A DNA stretch of 64,000 nt, from assembly GCA_964468345.1 (NCBI GenBank), contig CAYXVZ010000030.1:1-64000 (forward strand), in the 5' to 3' direction. The translations under genes were made by a program, and so were the position numbers. This stretch comes from DALYLB01 sp964468345. GTDB lineage: Bacteria; Acidobacteriota; Blastocatellia; RBC074. Shown in pieces: positions 26,168 through 34,668 of this stretch (position 1 is the stretch's first letter; every line of letters starts with the position of its first letter). Under the pieces are notes generated by a model, which did not search any database, was not told the DNA's origin, and was given only the letters and a program-made list of their open reading frames with translations.

Positions 26168-27014
26168 AGCGCAGATTCTCCCGCAGCTTGATCGTGGCGT
26201 CGGAGATGCCGCGCCAGGCTTTGTTCATCGTGATGATCGTCCGGCCAAATCGCGTCCGCTCCTCTTCAATGCGATAGATCTCCTCGACCCGCTTCGCTTT
26301 CAGATCAAACAGGCGGCTCACCTCGGCCTGCGTCCGCGCGGCCTTCTCCTCCAGCTTCGCGATCTCGAAGGAGAGCTGCTCCAGATCCCGATCCTTGTCC
26401 GTGCAGTCATTGCAGGCTTTGAGCCGATCGAGTTCTTCCTTCTTCGCCGCGATATAGGAATAGAGCTGGGCGAGGTCTTCCGCTTCCCGCTGATGGTCAT
26501 AGAGGATTCGTTCGAGCTGGTTATCCATCCGCTTGAGCCGCTCGATCTCAGCCTCGGCATCCTGCGCTGTGCGGCCAATGCCGTAGCGCAGGTACTCGGC
26601 AAAGTCGCGCTTATTGGCCTCCGGATCAAAGATCCCGTTTCGCAATCGCTGCTCGATATTCATCACGGCGCGCGCCGCGCCCGTGACCAGGTTGACGAGC
26701 TGATTCTTGACGCGGAAGCTCATTCGAATCGCCTGCCCCCAATAACTGATCAGCCTTCGCATTCGCTTATCGTGCGCCAGATATTCATCCGCATTCTTCA
26801 AGATGCCTTTCAGATTCGTCAGCTGCCCTACGGCGTTTTCATACATGGCCATATATTGATGAACCGTATCGAGCCAGCGATGGAGCTGGTCGATCTGATT
26901 CTTGATCTGGATCTTGTAATTGGCCGGATCAAAGACCGTCCACTGCGCCTGCGCCGGCACGGGCAGAAGCAGCACGGCAAAGAGCACTCCAATCATCATC
27001 GCCTTCGAGTACAT
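26157..27014 (-). CDS. Conjugation protein VirB5/TrbJ-like
   Basis: A 285-residue exported protein: signal peptide MYSKAMMIGVLFAVLLLPVPAQA followed by QWTVFDPANYKIQIKNQIDQLHRWLDTVHQYMAMYENAVGQL, the typical TrbJ/VirB5 start of the mature protein, then long helices with coiled-coil character (AEAEIERLKRMDNQLERILYD). A CxxC (CNDC) occurs about two-thirds along. VirB5-type proteins cap the pilus. Start 27014 follows a strong GGAGGAGGGAG site. It lies between virB4 and virB6 on the same strand. Confidence 0.8.
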   Translation of the reverse strand: MYSKAMMIGVLFAVLLLPVPAQAQWTVFDPANYKIQIKNQIDQLHRWLDTVHQYMAMYENAVGQLTNLKGILKNADEYLAHDKRMRRLISYWGQAIRMSFRVKNQLVNLVTGAARAVMNIEQRLRNGIFDPEANKRDFAEYLRYGIGRTAQDAEAEIERLKRMDNQLERILYDHQREAEDLAQLYSYIAAKKEELDRLKACNDCTDKDRDLEQLSFEIAKLEEKAARTQAEVSRLFDLKAKRVEEIYRIEEERTRFGRTIITMNKAWRGISDATIKLRENLRYGQ

Positions 27015-27057
27015 TTCTCCCTCCTCCTCTTTTCTATAGATCCGCGTTTTTCTGCGT

Positions 27058-29850
27058 TCATCCGCGGCTTTGTTCTTCTCCCAGCAATGCCTCATTGATA
27101 GTCACCAGCCCCGCCCCGGTCAGCCCTGCGGGATAGGCTGCGGCCAGCCACGAGATCACTGCTGCCAGCGGCCAGTTGGGGCGCACGGCCTGCACGCGCG
27201 CCCGCGCATTGCGTTCATCCGGATTGGTCGTGAAGTTCCAGAGCTCGATGGGCGAAAGATCGCATTGCACCATCTGCACGATCTTGTCTTCGCCCGAACC
27301 GAGCGTGAGCAGGAATTGTGCGTGCGAGCCCGGCACGTTGTGAATCACGCTGATGGCAGCGGCCGCCTGCGGCGCAAGACCCGAATCGGAGATGAGCGCC
27401 GAGCAGTCGCCGACCTGCTTGCCGATGATCTTGACGCCGGCCGTTCGCGCGATGTCGGGCAGCGAGGAAAGGTCTTCATAGGCCTGCGTGGCGAGTATCG
27501 TGACGACGTTTTCCTTCCCGCCCGTGCGCGCGCCGCGCTTGATGACATCGAGGATGCGCGGATACTTCTCCCGGATCTTCCAGACCTCATCAAAGACGAG
27601 CAGCGTCGGCGAGCGCGTGCCGTCCGCATTGAGCTGACCGATCGCGCGCAGGACGCGGGCCGCGGCCCGATAGGCGAGCGATTCCCGCACCCGCTCGGGG
27701 AAAGTCTCTAGGCTATCGAGTTCGTAGACATCGAGCGCCGAATCGCCCGCGAACTCCGGATGCGTCGGCGCATCGAGAAAGCTGTGATCGCGGAATTGAC
27801 TCAGGGAGAGTTGCAGGGCTTCGGCGCGCTCGGCCGCCGCGCCCTTAAATGGCCAGGTGCTCAGATAATCGACCAGGTGCGACAGGCGGGGCTCATGTTT
27901 CGGCAGACCAATGCGATTGCGAGGAACCTCGTTGCGATAGACTTCCGTAACGAGCGTCGTCAGGATGTCTTCGGCGAGCGTGTCATCCGCCGGAACGCGG
28001 GCAAGCTGCAGCAGATCGCCAACCACAAAACCAATTTGAATCTCATCCGGCAGCTCGCCAGTCTCAAGGCCCGCATAATCCCAGACATTGATCGTCCGGT
28101 CCGTGCCGGCTTCAAAGCGCAGATGTCTTCCCCCGAGCACATCGACTAGCGGCCCAAAGGACTCGCCGAAATCGACGGCCCGAACGCGGGCATTCGCTTT
28201 CGTCGCGAGCACATCATTGATGAATCGGCCAAGGAGTACGCTTTTGCCGCCGCGCGGTGCGGCCAGTGCGAGCGCAAGCGGCGATTGAACGAGCTGCCGG
28301 TCAAAGAGATCGATCCCGATCAAGCGTCCCGTGGGCAGCGAAAACAGCGTGTGTGGCCGCGGCGCGCCTTGCCATTCAGACTCGGTCGGAATCAATGCCG
28401 CGAGCGAAGAAGCCGTCTCGGTGATCTCGCGAAACGTCGGCCGGGCATCGGCCTCTCCGACCAATGCCTTCGGATAGAGGGCATTCAATGCGGCGGGCTC
28501 TTCCCGCTCGGCGTCCGCGCCGGAGATCTTTCGGATCTCGGCGATGATCTGCTCGCAGTTTCGGTCAAGCGCCTTCAAAGAATAGGCAAGCTCGGACCGC
28601 GATTGCACCGGCTCGCCATAGACCACGACATAAAATCGCAATTGCGCCAGGGCTTCACGGCCGCCGGCCAGATCCTGCCGGATGCCGCCGAGATCGCGCA
28701 GCGCGACGGATGCCTCCGGCGTCAGACGATCGCGGCCGGTCAGCCCCTGCGCCGATCGCATCACCTGCCGGATGCGGCGATCGAGCCGTTTGATCCCGCG
28801 GCTCTGATCCGGGTAGACGAATTCCGCCACGATCGTATGGCGGAAATTGAGCGTCCCATTGACGGAGAGAAAGCGCAGCGCATCGGCCGCAACAAAGGGC
28901 TGGGGCGGCGTGAACATCGAGACGATCGCGGCCGGGACATTCCCGTGCAGGACGTACTGGCCCGGCGTCTCGATCGTCTCGCCGCAGAGGTATTCGCGAA
29001 TGTCCCGTCCCACCACGGGAATCGCTGGGATGGATGAGGCATTCATCCGATGCCCGAGAAAGAGCGCGGCCCATAGCTCTTCGCGGGAAAAGCGGGTGAA
29101 TGTCATCGCGCCCTCACGCTCGATCAAGCGAAAGACCTTCTCGGCCTCTGCGAAGGCGGCCGCTTCCTCAGCGAGGCTTCGGCGCTGATTCGCCTGCGAG
29201 GAAGAGGCTTTCCAGCCTGCGGCAAAGGCGCTCCCAAGACCCGCCCAGCCGCGCTGCTTCCACTCCTGGCGAAAGGTCGGCAGAAAGAGATCCTCGCGCG
29301 TACCGCGCCCCGAATTCGGCACGCGGACCCAGCAGCTGAGCACGCTTCGCCGATAAGCGCCCGCCGCCGCAAGATCGGCGTAGACCCCGAGGCCTTGCTC
29401 GTGCAATTCCGCCGCGGCTCGGTGAACATCAAACCGGTCACGCGATCGGGAGTGCTGCAATAAAGCAAGCCCCAGATCGAGATCCGTCGCCAGGCGAAAC
29501 TGAATCACCGTGCCGATGGGCTTGCGCGCGGCCAGCAGCCTTGCCAGCGCATTGCAGCGGCTTTCCGTGACGAGGTCTTCCGCAAAGATGGTGGGGGCAA
29601 GCTCTACGTGATAGGCGCGCGAGAAGGAGCCGTCCGCGTGGCGGATCGCATCGCCATAGAGGCCAACGATCGAGCTATCGCGCCGGCGTCCTTCTAACAA
29701 AATCTCCGCAGGCGTATCGTCTTCTTTAGGCAACACATTCAAATCGCGTCGCGCCTGCAGCCAGAGCGGCGCAAGACGCCATCCGAGGCTGGCGCCAAGT
29801 CCCAGGGCAGCCGCCGTGCCGGCCGTTATGGCAATCACGCTTCCATCCAT
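27058..29850 (-). CDS. Conjugation ATPase VirB4/TrbE
   Basis: A 930-residue ATPase that energises pilus assembly and substrate transfer. A hydrophobic N-terminus (VIAITAGTAAALGLGASLGW) is followed by the CagE/TrbE-type N-domain; Walker A is AAPRGGKSVLLGRFIND near residue 530 and Walker B LLVFDEVWKI near 750, with NVVTILATQAYEDL after it. Its ATG overlaps the stop of the upstream virB3-like gene (TGATG). The start at 29850 follows AAAGGAGG. Domain order and length match VirB4 proteins. Confidence 0.93.
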   Translation of the reverse strand: MDGSVIAITAGTAAALGLGASLGWRLAPLWLQARRDLNVLPKEDDTPAEILLEGRRRDSSIVGLYGDAIRHADGSFSRAYHVELAPTIFAEDLVTESRCNALARLLAARKPIGTVIQFRLATDLDLGLALLQHSRSRDRFDVHRAAAELHEQGLGVYADLAAAGAYRRSVLSCWVRVPNSGRGTREDLFLPTFRQEWKQRGWAGLGSAFAAGWKASSSQANQRRSLAEEAAAFAEAEKVFRLIEREGAMTFTRFSREELWAALFLGHRMNASSIPAIPVVGRDIREYLCGETIETPGQYVLHGNVPAAIVSMFTPPQPFVAADALRFLSVNGTLNFRHTIVAEFVYPDQSRGIKRLDRRIRQVMRSAQGLTGRDRLTPEASVALRDLGGIRQDLAGGREALAQLRFYVVVYGEPVQSRSELAYSLKALDRNCEQIIAEIRKISGADAEREEPAALNALYPKALVGEADARPTFREITETASSLAALIPTESEWQGAPRPHTLFSLPTGRLIGIDLFDRQLVQSPLALALAAPRGGKSVLLGRFINDVLATKANARVRAVDFGESFGPLVDVLGGRHLRFEAGTDRTINVWDYAGLETGELPDEIQIGFVVGDLLQLARVPADDTLAEDILTTLVTEVYRNEVPRNRIGLPKHEPRLSHLVDYLSTWPFKGAAAERAEALQLSLSQFRDHSFLDAPTHPEFAGDSALDVYELDSLETFPERVRESLAYRAAARVLRAIGQLNADGTRSPTLLVFDEVWKIREKYPRILDVIKRGARTGGKENVVTILATQAYEDLSSLPDIARTAGVKIIGKQVGDCSALISDSGLAPQAAAAISVIHNVPGSHAQFLLTLGSGEDKIVQMVQCDLSPIELWNFTTNPDERNARARVQAVRPNWPLAAVISWLAAAYPAGLTGAGLVTINEALLGEEQSRG

Positions 29851-30182
29851 CACAACGCCTCCTTTCCTTTGAGCCAATCTGATTTCGCTTCCCAAGGCAG
29901 CCATCGCCGCAAGACTGATCCGCGCAGGCGGGCTTGCAGCGAATGCCGGAGCCAGCCGGGCCGGCTCTTGCGGCGAATGAGATTGAGCGAGAGCACCGAG
30001 AGCCCCATCATCACGAGCCAGCCGACGAGTTCCATCGGCAGGCGATAGAACTCCAGGCCGAGCGCAAAGGGCACGGCATAGCCCGCGATGCTGGCCAGGA
30101 TCACCACGCCCCAGTCTTCATCGGTGATTCCGAAGCGAAAAATCGGCAGATAGAGTTGCGAGCGAATCGGTCTCGGCTGCAT
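29850..30182 (-). CDS. Conjugation protein VirB3/TrbD-like
   Basis: A 110-residue membrane protein with two hydrophobic helices (WGVVILASIAGYAVPFAL and MELVGWLVMMGLSVLSLNLI) after a short basic N-terminus (MQPRPIRSQLYLPIFRFGITDED). Size, topology and the place between pilin and VirB4 genes fit VirB3/TrbD. The start follows AAAGGAG at 30190. Confidence 0.78.
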   Translation of the reverse strand: MQPRPIRSQLYLPIFRFGITDEDWGVVILASIAGYAVPFALGLEFYRLPMELVGWLVMMGLSVLSLNLIRRKSRPGWLRHSLQARLRGSVLRRWLPWEAKSDWLKGKEAL

Positions 30183-30221
30183 TGCGTCTCCTTTAGGTCG
30201 GTTTTTCAATTGGATGGCGGG

Positions 30222-30320
30222 CGTTTGCCACAGAGACATAGAGACACAGAGATAAGCCAAACAGGCTTTGGATCCCTTCTCTCCTGCTCTGTGTCTGCAG
30301 TGCCTCTGTGGCCAAAACTT
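30222..30320. repeat. CACAGAG hairpin repeat inside the T4SS operon
   Basis: TTTGCCACAGAGACATAGAG on the left is mirrored by CTGTGTCTGCAGTGCCTCTG and TGGCCAAAA on the right. It occupies nearly all of the 141-bp gap between the virB2-like and virB3-like genes and belongs to the same family as the chromosomal copy at 10063-10142. Confidence 0.85.
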
Positions 30321-30323
30321 TTC

Positions 30324-30800
30324 TCAATTTCCAAACCCCGTATCGAGATTGACGGCATTGCCCTGTGATATTGAGTAAACCAGCGCGACGATGCCGCCGA
30401 AGGCGAAGCAGCCGATCGCGGCAATGATCTGTTTGGCGGCCGGCTTCTCGGTGCCATAGTTCACGACGCCCCAGCCGACAAAGACCACACCCATCAGGAA
30501 GAGCAGATTGCGACCCCACTTGATCGCTTCGCGAATTGCGTTGCCGACCTGTTGATCGCTGCCGAAGATGTTTCCGCTCGGCGTCTGCGCAAAGCTTTCC
30601 GCCGCGGCGAGGACGATCATCAACAGGCATAGGGCGAGCGTGAAGATCGGCTCCATTCGAAGGGCAAGCTGTGCAAGCCGCAGCAGGCGAAAGCCGAGAT
30701 CAATCGTTCGCCGGTGGATCCTTTCGGCGAGATGTTGTTCAAATGAACGCTTAATTCTCTCGAATCTCCATGGAGCAAAAGTAAAGGCAGGCAGTTTCAT
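30324..30800 (-). CDS. Conjugative pilin VirB2/TrbC-like
   Basis: A 158-residue prepilin. A long soluble leader of about 55 residues precedes a signal-like hydrophobic stretch (PIFTLALCLLMIVLAAAESFAQ), then the mature pilin core with two helices (NLLFLMGVVFVGWGVVNYG and QIIAAIGCFAFGGIVALVYSI), typical of VirB2/TrbC. The ATG at 30800 follows GGAAGGAGACG. It is the first gene of the leftward T4SS operon. Confidence 0.83.
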   Translation of the reverse strand: MKLPAFTFAPWRFERIKRSFEQHLAERIHRRTIDLGFRLLRLAQLALRMEPIFTLALCLLMIVLAAAESFAQTPSGNIFGSDQQVGNAIREAIKWGRNLLFLMGVVFVGWGVVNYGTEKPAAKQIIAAIGCFAFGGIVALVYSISQGNAVNLDTGFGN

Positions 30801-31005
30801 CGCATCGTCTCCTTCCATCACAGGCATTGATAAAACGAAGCCTGCCGCAGGAGGCACACTGCGGGCAGGCTTCGAGACAATTCTGCCAGAGAAGCTCTCT
30901 TGCAGATTTTTCTGGAGCACGCCTCAGGCTTTGGCAACTGATGGGCCAGAGAGACGAATGGCGGCATCTTCATTGCAATGCGAGATGCAATGGAGGTGAC
31001 AAGCG

Positions 31006-31707
31006 ATGATGCGATGGATTGGAGTTCTGTTTCTGCTGCTCACTGCATTGACGCGCGTGAATGCGCAGCAATTGACGCTGGATGCCAGGGCAATCGCACG
31101 AGGCCGGGAATATCAGAGAATTTTTGAGGAAGCTGGAGAGAGGTATGGCGTCGATCCGCGCCTGCTGTGGACAATCAGCTATCTCGAAACGCGTCACAAC
31201 CCAAATCTGATCAGCCTGAAAGGCGCGCGAGGCCTGATGCAGTTGATGCCCGCAACGGCCCGGTGCTTCGGCGCGGCGAATCCTTTCGCCCCCCGGCAAG
31301 CAATTGAAGCAGCGGCGAAGTATCTTGCCTATCTTCAACATCGCTTTCCAGGAAGATTGGACCTGGTGCTTGCGGCCTACAATGCAGGAGAAACGGCTGT
31401 CGAAGCATTTAAAAGCGGTCGAAGCATACAAATCGGCGAGAAGATTTTGAATCCATCGGCAATGATCACCTCCGGCATTCCCCCTTATACGGAAACCCAA
31501 AGCTATGTTCAGGCAGGGCTGCAAATTTTCAAGGTCCTGTTCAAACCGTCACGGCTGCGACCAATAATAATTGCGGCTCATCCAGCCCCCATCCGTAAAA
31601 GTGTCACATATAAAGGAAAGGCGGAGGAGAACAATTCCAGCACTTCGCTGTCTACGCAGCCGCGGCGGCGTTCGATCAGCATCGGGGATTGCGTTGGCCA
31701 ACGGTAG
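31006..31707 (+). CDS. Lytic transglycosylase, VirB1-type
   Basis: A 233-residue exported peptidoglycan-cleaving enzyme that opens the wall for T4SS assembly. Signal peptide MMRWIGVLFLLLTALTRVNA; SLT domain with catalytic E61 in SYLETRHNPNL, then GARGLMQLMPATA, a GAANPFAP(R)QAIEAAAKYLAYL block and LVLAAYNAGE. The start follows GGAGGTGA. It is transcribed divergently from the pilin gene with a 205-bp shared control region. The C-terminal 35 residues are basic and low in structure and contain a CGTTGGCCAACG palindrome. Confidence 0.93.
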   Translation: MMRWIGVLFLLLTALTRVNAQQLTLDARAIARGREYQRIFEEAGERYGVDPRLLWTISYLETRHNPNLISLKGARGLMQLMPATARCFGAANPFAPRQAIEAAAKYLAYLQHRFPGRLDLVLAAYNAGETAVEAFKSGRSIQIGEKILNPSAMITSGIPPYTETQSYVQAGLQIFKVLFKPSRLRPIIIAAHPAPIRKSVTYKGKAEENNSSTSLSTQPRRRSISIGDCVGQR

Positions 31708-31734
31708 TGATTTCGAGAGGGTCGTTGGCCAACG
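31692..31734. repeat. Two CGTTGGCCAACG palindromes 31 bp apart
   Basis: Perfect 12-bp palindromes at 31692-31703 and 31723-31734, on the same face of the helix (three turns apart), at the end of the transglycosylase gene. The 10-bp core GTTGGCCAAC recurs at 44249-44258, just upstream of the relaxase start. They are possible sites of an element-encoded regulator or relaxosome protein. Confidence 0.7.
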
Positions 31735-31792
31735 GTCCCAAACTCAAAGAATGATGATTGGTCGCAAATTAACGGCGATTCCAGCAGGTCGA

Positions 31793-32227
31793 TTAGGGGA
31801 GAACGGTGAAGCCGACTTTTTCCGCCGCCTCTCGCAACCGCAGATCCGCACAGACGAAGAGGCGCCCTTGCGGTTTTTCCATGCACCAGACCAGCGCAGC
31901 TGCCAATTGAAACGCGTCCAGCGCCCGGATAGCGTGAATTTCTGGAAGCGACTCGGCGATGTCTCGAACATTTTCACTCGGCATCACTTCTCGCCAAGTC
32001 GTTCTGAGGATGCGCAATCGCCCCACGGCCTGGGCATACTCCTTTGCGGAGATTTTATTTTCCCGCGTCAATCGGCTGAATGCACTGCGAATTTCCGCGG
32101 GGGTTCCCCACCAGACGACAGCGCGATTCATTTGTCGCCATAGTTTTCGAAGCGAGCTGGAAGCAGGCTGACGACAACAAAGCGGCACAATGACACTACT
32201 ATCCCAAAATGCATCAAGAGTCTTCAT
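31793..32227 (-). CDS. PIN-domain toxin, VapC type
   Basis: A 144-residue putative RNase. Acidic PIN residues are in AFWDSSVIVPL (D9), the central E in TPAEIRSAF, and D in IRALDAFQLAAAL and FVCADLRL. Paired with the overlapping upstream Phd-type antitoxin (14-bp overlap). The pair sits between virB1 and virB8 and may stabilise the element in its host. Confidence 0.88.
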   Translation of the reverse strand: MKTLDAFWDSSVIVPLCCRQPASSSLRKLWRQMNRAVVWWGTPAEIRSAFSRLTRENKISAKEYAQAVGRLRILRTTWREVMPSENVRDIAESLPEIHAIRALDAFQLAAALVWCMEKPQGRLFVCADLRLREAAEKVGFTVLP

Positions 32228-32504
32228 CTCGTTCGGCTTGAATGGCAGCCAGCAAGGTGTCCATCGGAATCGAAGGCGCCGGCGTCTTCCAAAAATCCTT
32301 TGGCAACTCGGCCGTCGGCAATCGCAACAGCCCTGCGGCGATCAAGCCCTCCTCCTCGGCGCCGAGATCCGCACCAATCTCCAAGGGCAGGACACGGGCG
32401 ATCGGCCGATTACGGTCTTTGACGATAATTTCCTCCCCGTTCCGCACCCGCTCCAGATGCGCACTGAGGTTGGCTTTCAAATCTGCAATATTCACGCTGT
32501 ACAT
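32214..32504 (-). CDS. Phd/VapB-type antitoxin
   Basis: A 96-residue antitoxin of the prevent-host-death family: MYSVNIADLKANLSAHLERVRNGEEIIVKDRNRPIARVLP is the DNA-binding N-domain; the acidic C-terminus would block the PIN toxin. Start 32504 gives the family N-terminus and follows AGGAGG; an upstream ATG in frame is less likely. Confidence 0.9.
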   Translation of the reverse strand: MYSVNIADLKANLSAHLERVRNGEEIIVKDRNRPIARVLPLEIGADLGAEEEGLIAAGLLRLPTAELPKDFWKTPAPSIPMDTLLAAIQAERDEDS

Positions 32505-32707
32505 ACTTCCTCCTAACTTGACCATAATAGTCATCTTTGAGCCAAAAGTCGAATCTTCCTTCGGAGTCCCTTTGTCCGCATCGGCTTTGTTTCTGGATTC
32601 GCATCGAGTCTGGCACTGCGCTTGTATAGAGGAGAGGCACGGGAGATCACTCCCGGCATCAACAGGATGCTCTTAACGAGAATCAAGAGGAGAAGGAGGG
32701 ACGAAAG

Positions 32708-33367
32708 ATGGATATCGAAGCGTCCAGGCCCGTGGTCTATCGCGACCCGCATGACATCCGGACGATCTTTCAATTGTTGACGGTGCTGCTCGTAATCCTG
32801 AGCTTGTTTCTGCTCAGCGCCGTCGGGAACGCCTGGCAATACTGGCGGCGACCGGACCGGATTGTGGTGGACCGATCCAGCGGCCGGGTTCTGGTTATCA
32901 ACGATCGCCAGTTCGGCGAAACCGATGCCGTTCGAATGATGCCCGATGGGCCGAGCGAGACGGACAAGAAATATCTGGTCAATGAATTTGTCCGCGCTCT
33001 CTATGAAATCAATCCCATCACGCGGGCGGCGCAGATCAAAATGGCCCTCGAAATGATGGTCCCCAACTCCGCGACGAAATTCGCGTCCTACCTGCGGGAT
33101 CAGCACGTGCTGGAGCAGCAGCGCGCCGAAGCGTGGCAGGCCGTCTGGACGCCGCAGGACATCACGATCGACCGGCACGATCCATTCACCGTCCGCGTGA
33201 TCGGAAAGCAGGAAATCACCCGGCTCGTCAATAATCAGGCGCGGTCCGAAAGCCGGCAATTGCAATTGAGCGTCAAGCTCGTGGCCGACCCCGCCGGCCG
33301 CACCGACCAGAACAAACGAATGGGCTATCTCATCGCCGCCATCGATTACAAGGAAATTTCTTCGTAA
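32708..33367 (+). CDS. Conjugation protein VirB8/TrbF-like
   Basis: A 219-residue bitopic protein: cytoplasmic N-terminus, one transmembrane helix (IFQLLTVLLVILSLFLLSAVGNAW) and a periplasmic NTF2-like domain ending in LIAAIDYKEI, as in VirB8. It bridges the inner-membrane complex and the outer core. The ATG follows AGAAGGAGGGACGAAAG. It begins the rightward virB8-B9-B10 cluster. Confidence 0.85.
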   Translation: MDIEASRPVVYRDPHDIRTIFQLLTVLLVILSLFLLSAVGNAWQYWRRPDRIVVDRSSGRVLVINDRQFGETDAVRMMPDGPSETDKKYLVNEFVRALYEINPITRAAQIKMALEMMVPNSATKFASYLRDQHVLEQQRAEAWQAVWTPQDITIDRHDPFTVRVIGKQEITRLVNNQARSESRQLQLSVKLVADPAGRTDQNKRMGYLIAAIDYKEISS

Positions 33368-33490
33368 GAAGAAGGCTTCCCCGCGAAATCAGCTGAAGGA
33401 ACACAAAGAAGGCGTCGCCCTCTTTGCTGGCCTTCGTGTGCCTTGAGCGCGCTTTCGAAAGGGGAGGCAGCAACACAGAGGAGGAAGTTT

Positions 33491-34654
33491 ATGAAATCCA
33501 CGCAGGTATTCCTGACAACATTCGTATTCGGCGCTTTGCTGATAATCCCCGCATCCGCCCAGTCGAAGAAGAAACGCAATGAAACGACCGCCCCCGCACT
33601 GGCCGTCGTCCATAATCCCGCGCCCGGCTTTGCCTCCGGCGAGATCAATATCAACGTGCGCGGCGATGAGAATCCGATCGTTCGGCTGCAGATGGTCGCG
33701 AATGGCCAAACGCTGGTTGAATTCCCCGCGAAGGATCGGATTTTCAAGGTCAATCCGGCCGATCCGGATCTGGTGACAATCGAGGATTCGCCGACGAAGG
33801 AAAGCGATCGCTTCATTCTGCTCCGATCGAGCCGCCAGTTTCTCCCCCACTCCCCCAGCGCACAGGGGTCATCTGCAGCCACCTCGATGCTGGTGCAGAT
33901 GACCTCTGGAATGGTCGTGACATTGCTGATTTATCCAGTGCGCGATCTCGATCAGGTCGTACATCGCTGCGTCGTGCGGTATGACCGGGAAGCAATCATC
34001 AACGCCCGAATGAAAGCGGGCCTGGCCATCAATCTCGACCAACGGGAAGAAATCGAGAAACCGAAACCCGCCCTCGCCTCGCTCTATTTCACCCCTTTGG
34101 CTAAACCTGTTCCGGCTCCGGCCCCGCCCTTGATTCCCGCTTCAGCGCCTGAGCCTGCCGGAAAGCCTTCGGCCAGGGAAGAAATGCCGGCGCAATCTTC
34201 CGTTCCCACCGCGCGCGCAACTGAAATCAAGCCGGCGAAAGAGCCCGCTGGAACCTGGGAGAAGGTGGGGAGCGGCAAGCTCAATTGGACCAAACCGCAG
34301 CATGGGCTCAAGGCCGCGGCGCAGACGCGCGCAGTCGATTCGCAGCGAAGGCTCGTTGCCCTCTCGGTTCGCAACACGCTCGATGTCCCGCTCAAAATCG
34401 TACCCAATCAGCCGGAGCTATATATTCAAACGCTCGACGACAAAGGACGCGTGCTGCAGGTAGAGCCCATCAAGCCGCTCAAAATCGAGACCTCACGCCC
34501 CGACACGCTGATCGCGCCCGATGAGACCGCCCGTTACCTGATCACCTATGAAGCTCCGATCCTCGGCGCACGGCAACGGCTTTGCGTTTCGGTTGCGCAG
34601 ATCAATGCCGCCGATGAACCCGTGCTGATCGAACTCACATCAGGAACGAGATAA
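33491..34654 (+). CDS. Conjugation protein VirB9/TrbG-like
   Basis: A 387-residue exported protein with signal peptide MKSTQVFLTTFVFGALLIIPASAQ. The N-domain contains the VirB9-like GQTLVEFPAKDRIFKVNPADPDLVTI, a central Pro/Ala-rich linker (about 190-260) and a beta-rich C-domain (RRLVALSVRNTLDVPLKIVPNQPELYIQTLDDKGRVLQVEPI). VirB9 is the periplasmic ring subunit of the core complex. It is longer than typical VirB9 and the C-domain is atypical. Start 33491 follows GGAGGAAGTTT. Confidence 0.75.
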   Translation: MKSTQVFLTTFVFGALLIIPASAQSKKKRNETTAPALAVVHNPAPGFASGEININVRGDENPIVRLQMVANGQTLVEFPAKDRIFKVNPADPDLVTIEDSPTKESDRFILLRSSRQFLPHSPSAQGSSAATSMLVQMTSGMVVTLLIYPVRDLDQVVHRCVVRYDREAIINARMKAGLAINLDQREEIEKPKPALASLYFTPLAKPVPAPAPPLIPASAPEPAGKPSAREEMPAQSSVPTARATEIKPAKEPAGTWEKVGSGKLNWTKPQHGLKAAAQTRAVDSQRRLVALSVRNTLDVPLKIVPNQPELYIQTLDDKGRVLQVEPIKPLKIETSRPDTLIAPDETARYLITYEAPILGARQRLCVSVAQINAADEPVLIELTSGTR

Positions 34655-34668
34655 GGAGGAACAGGACA

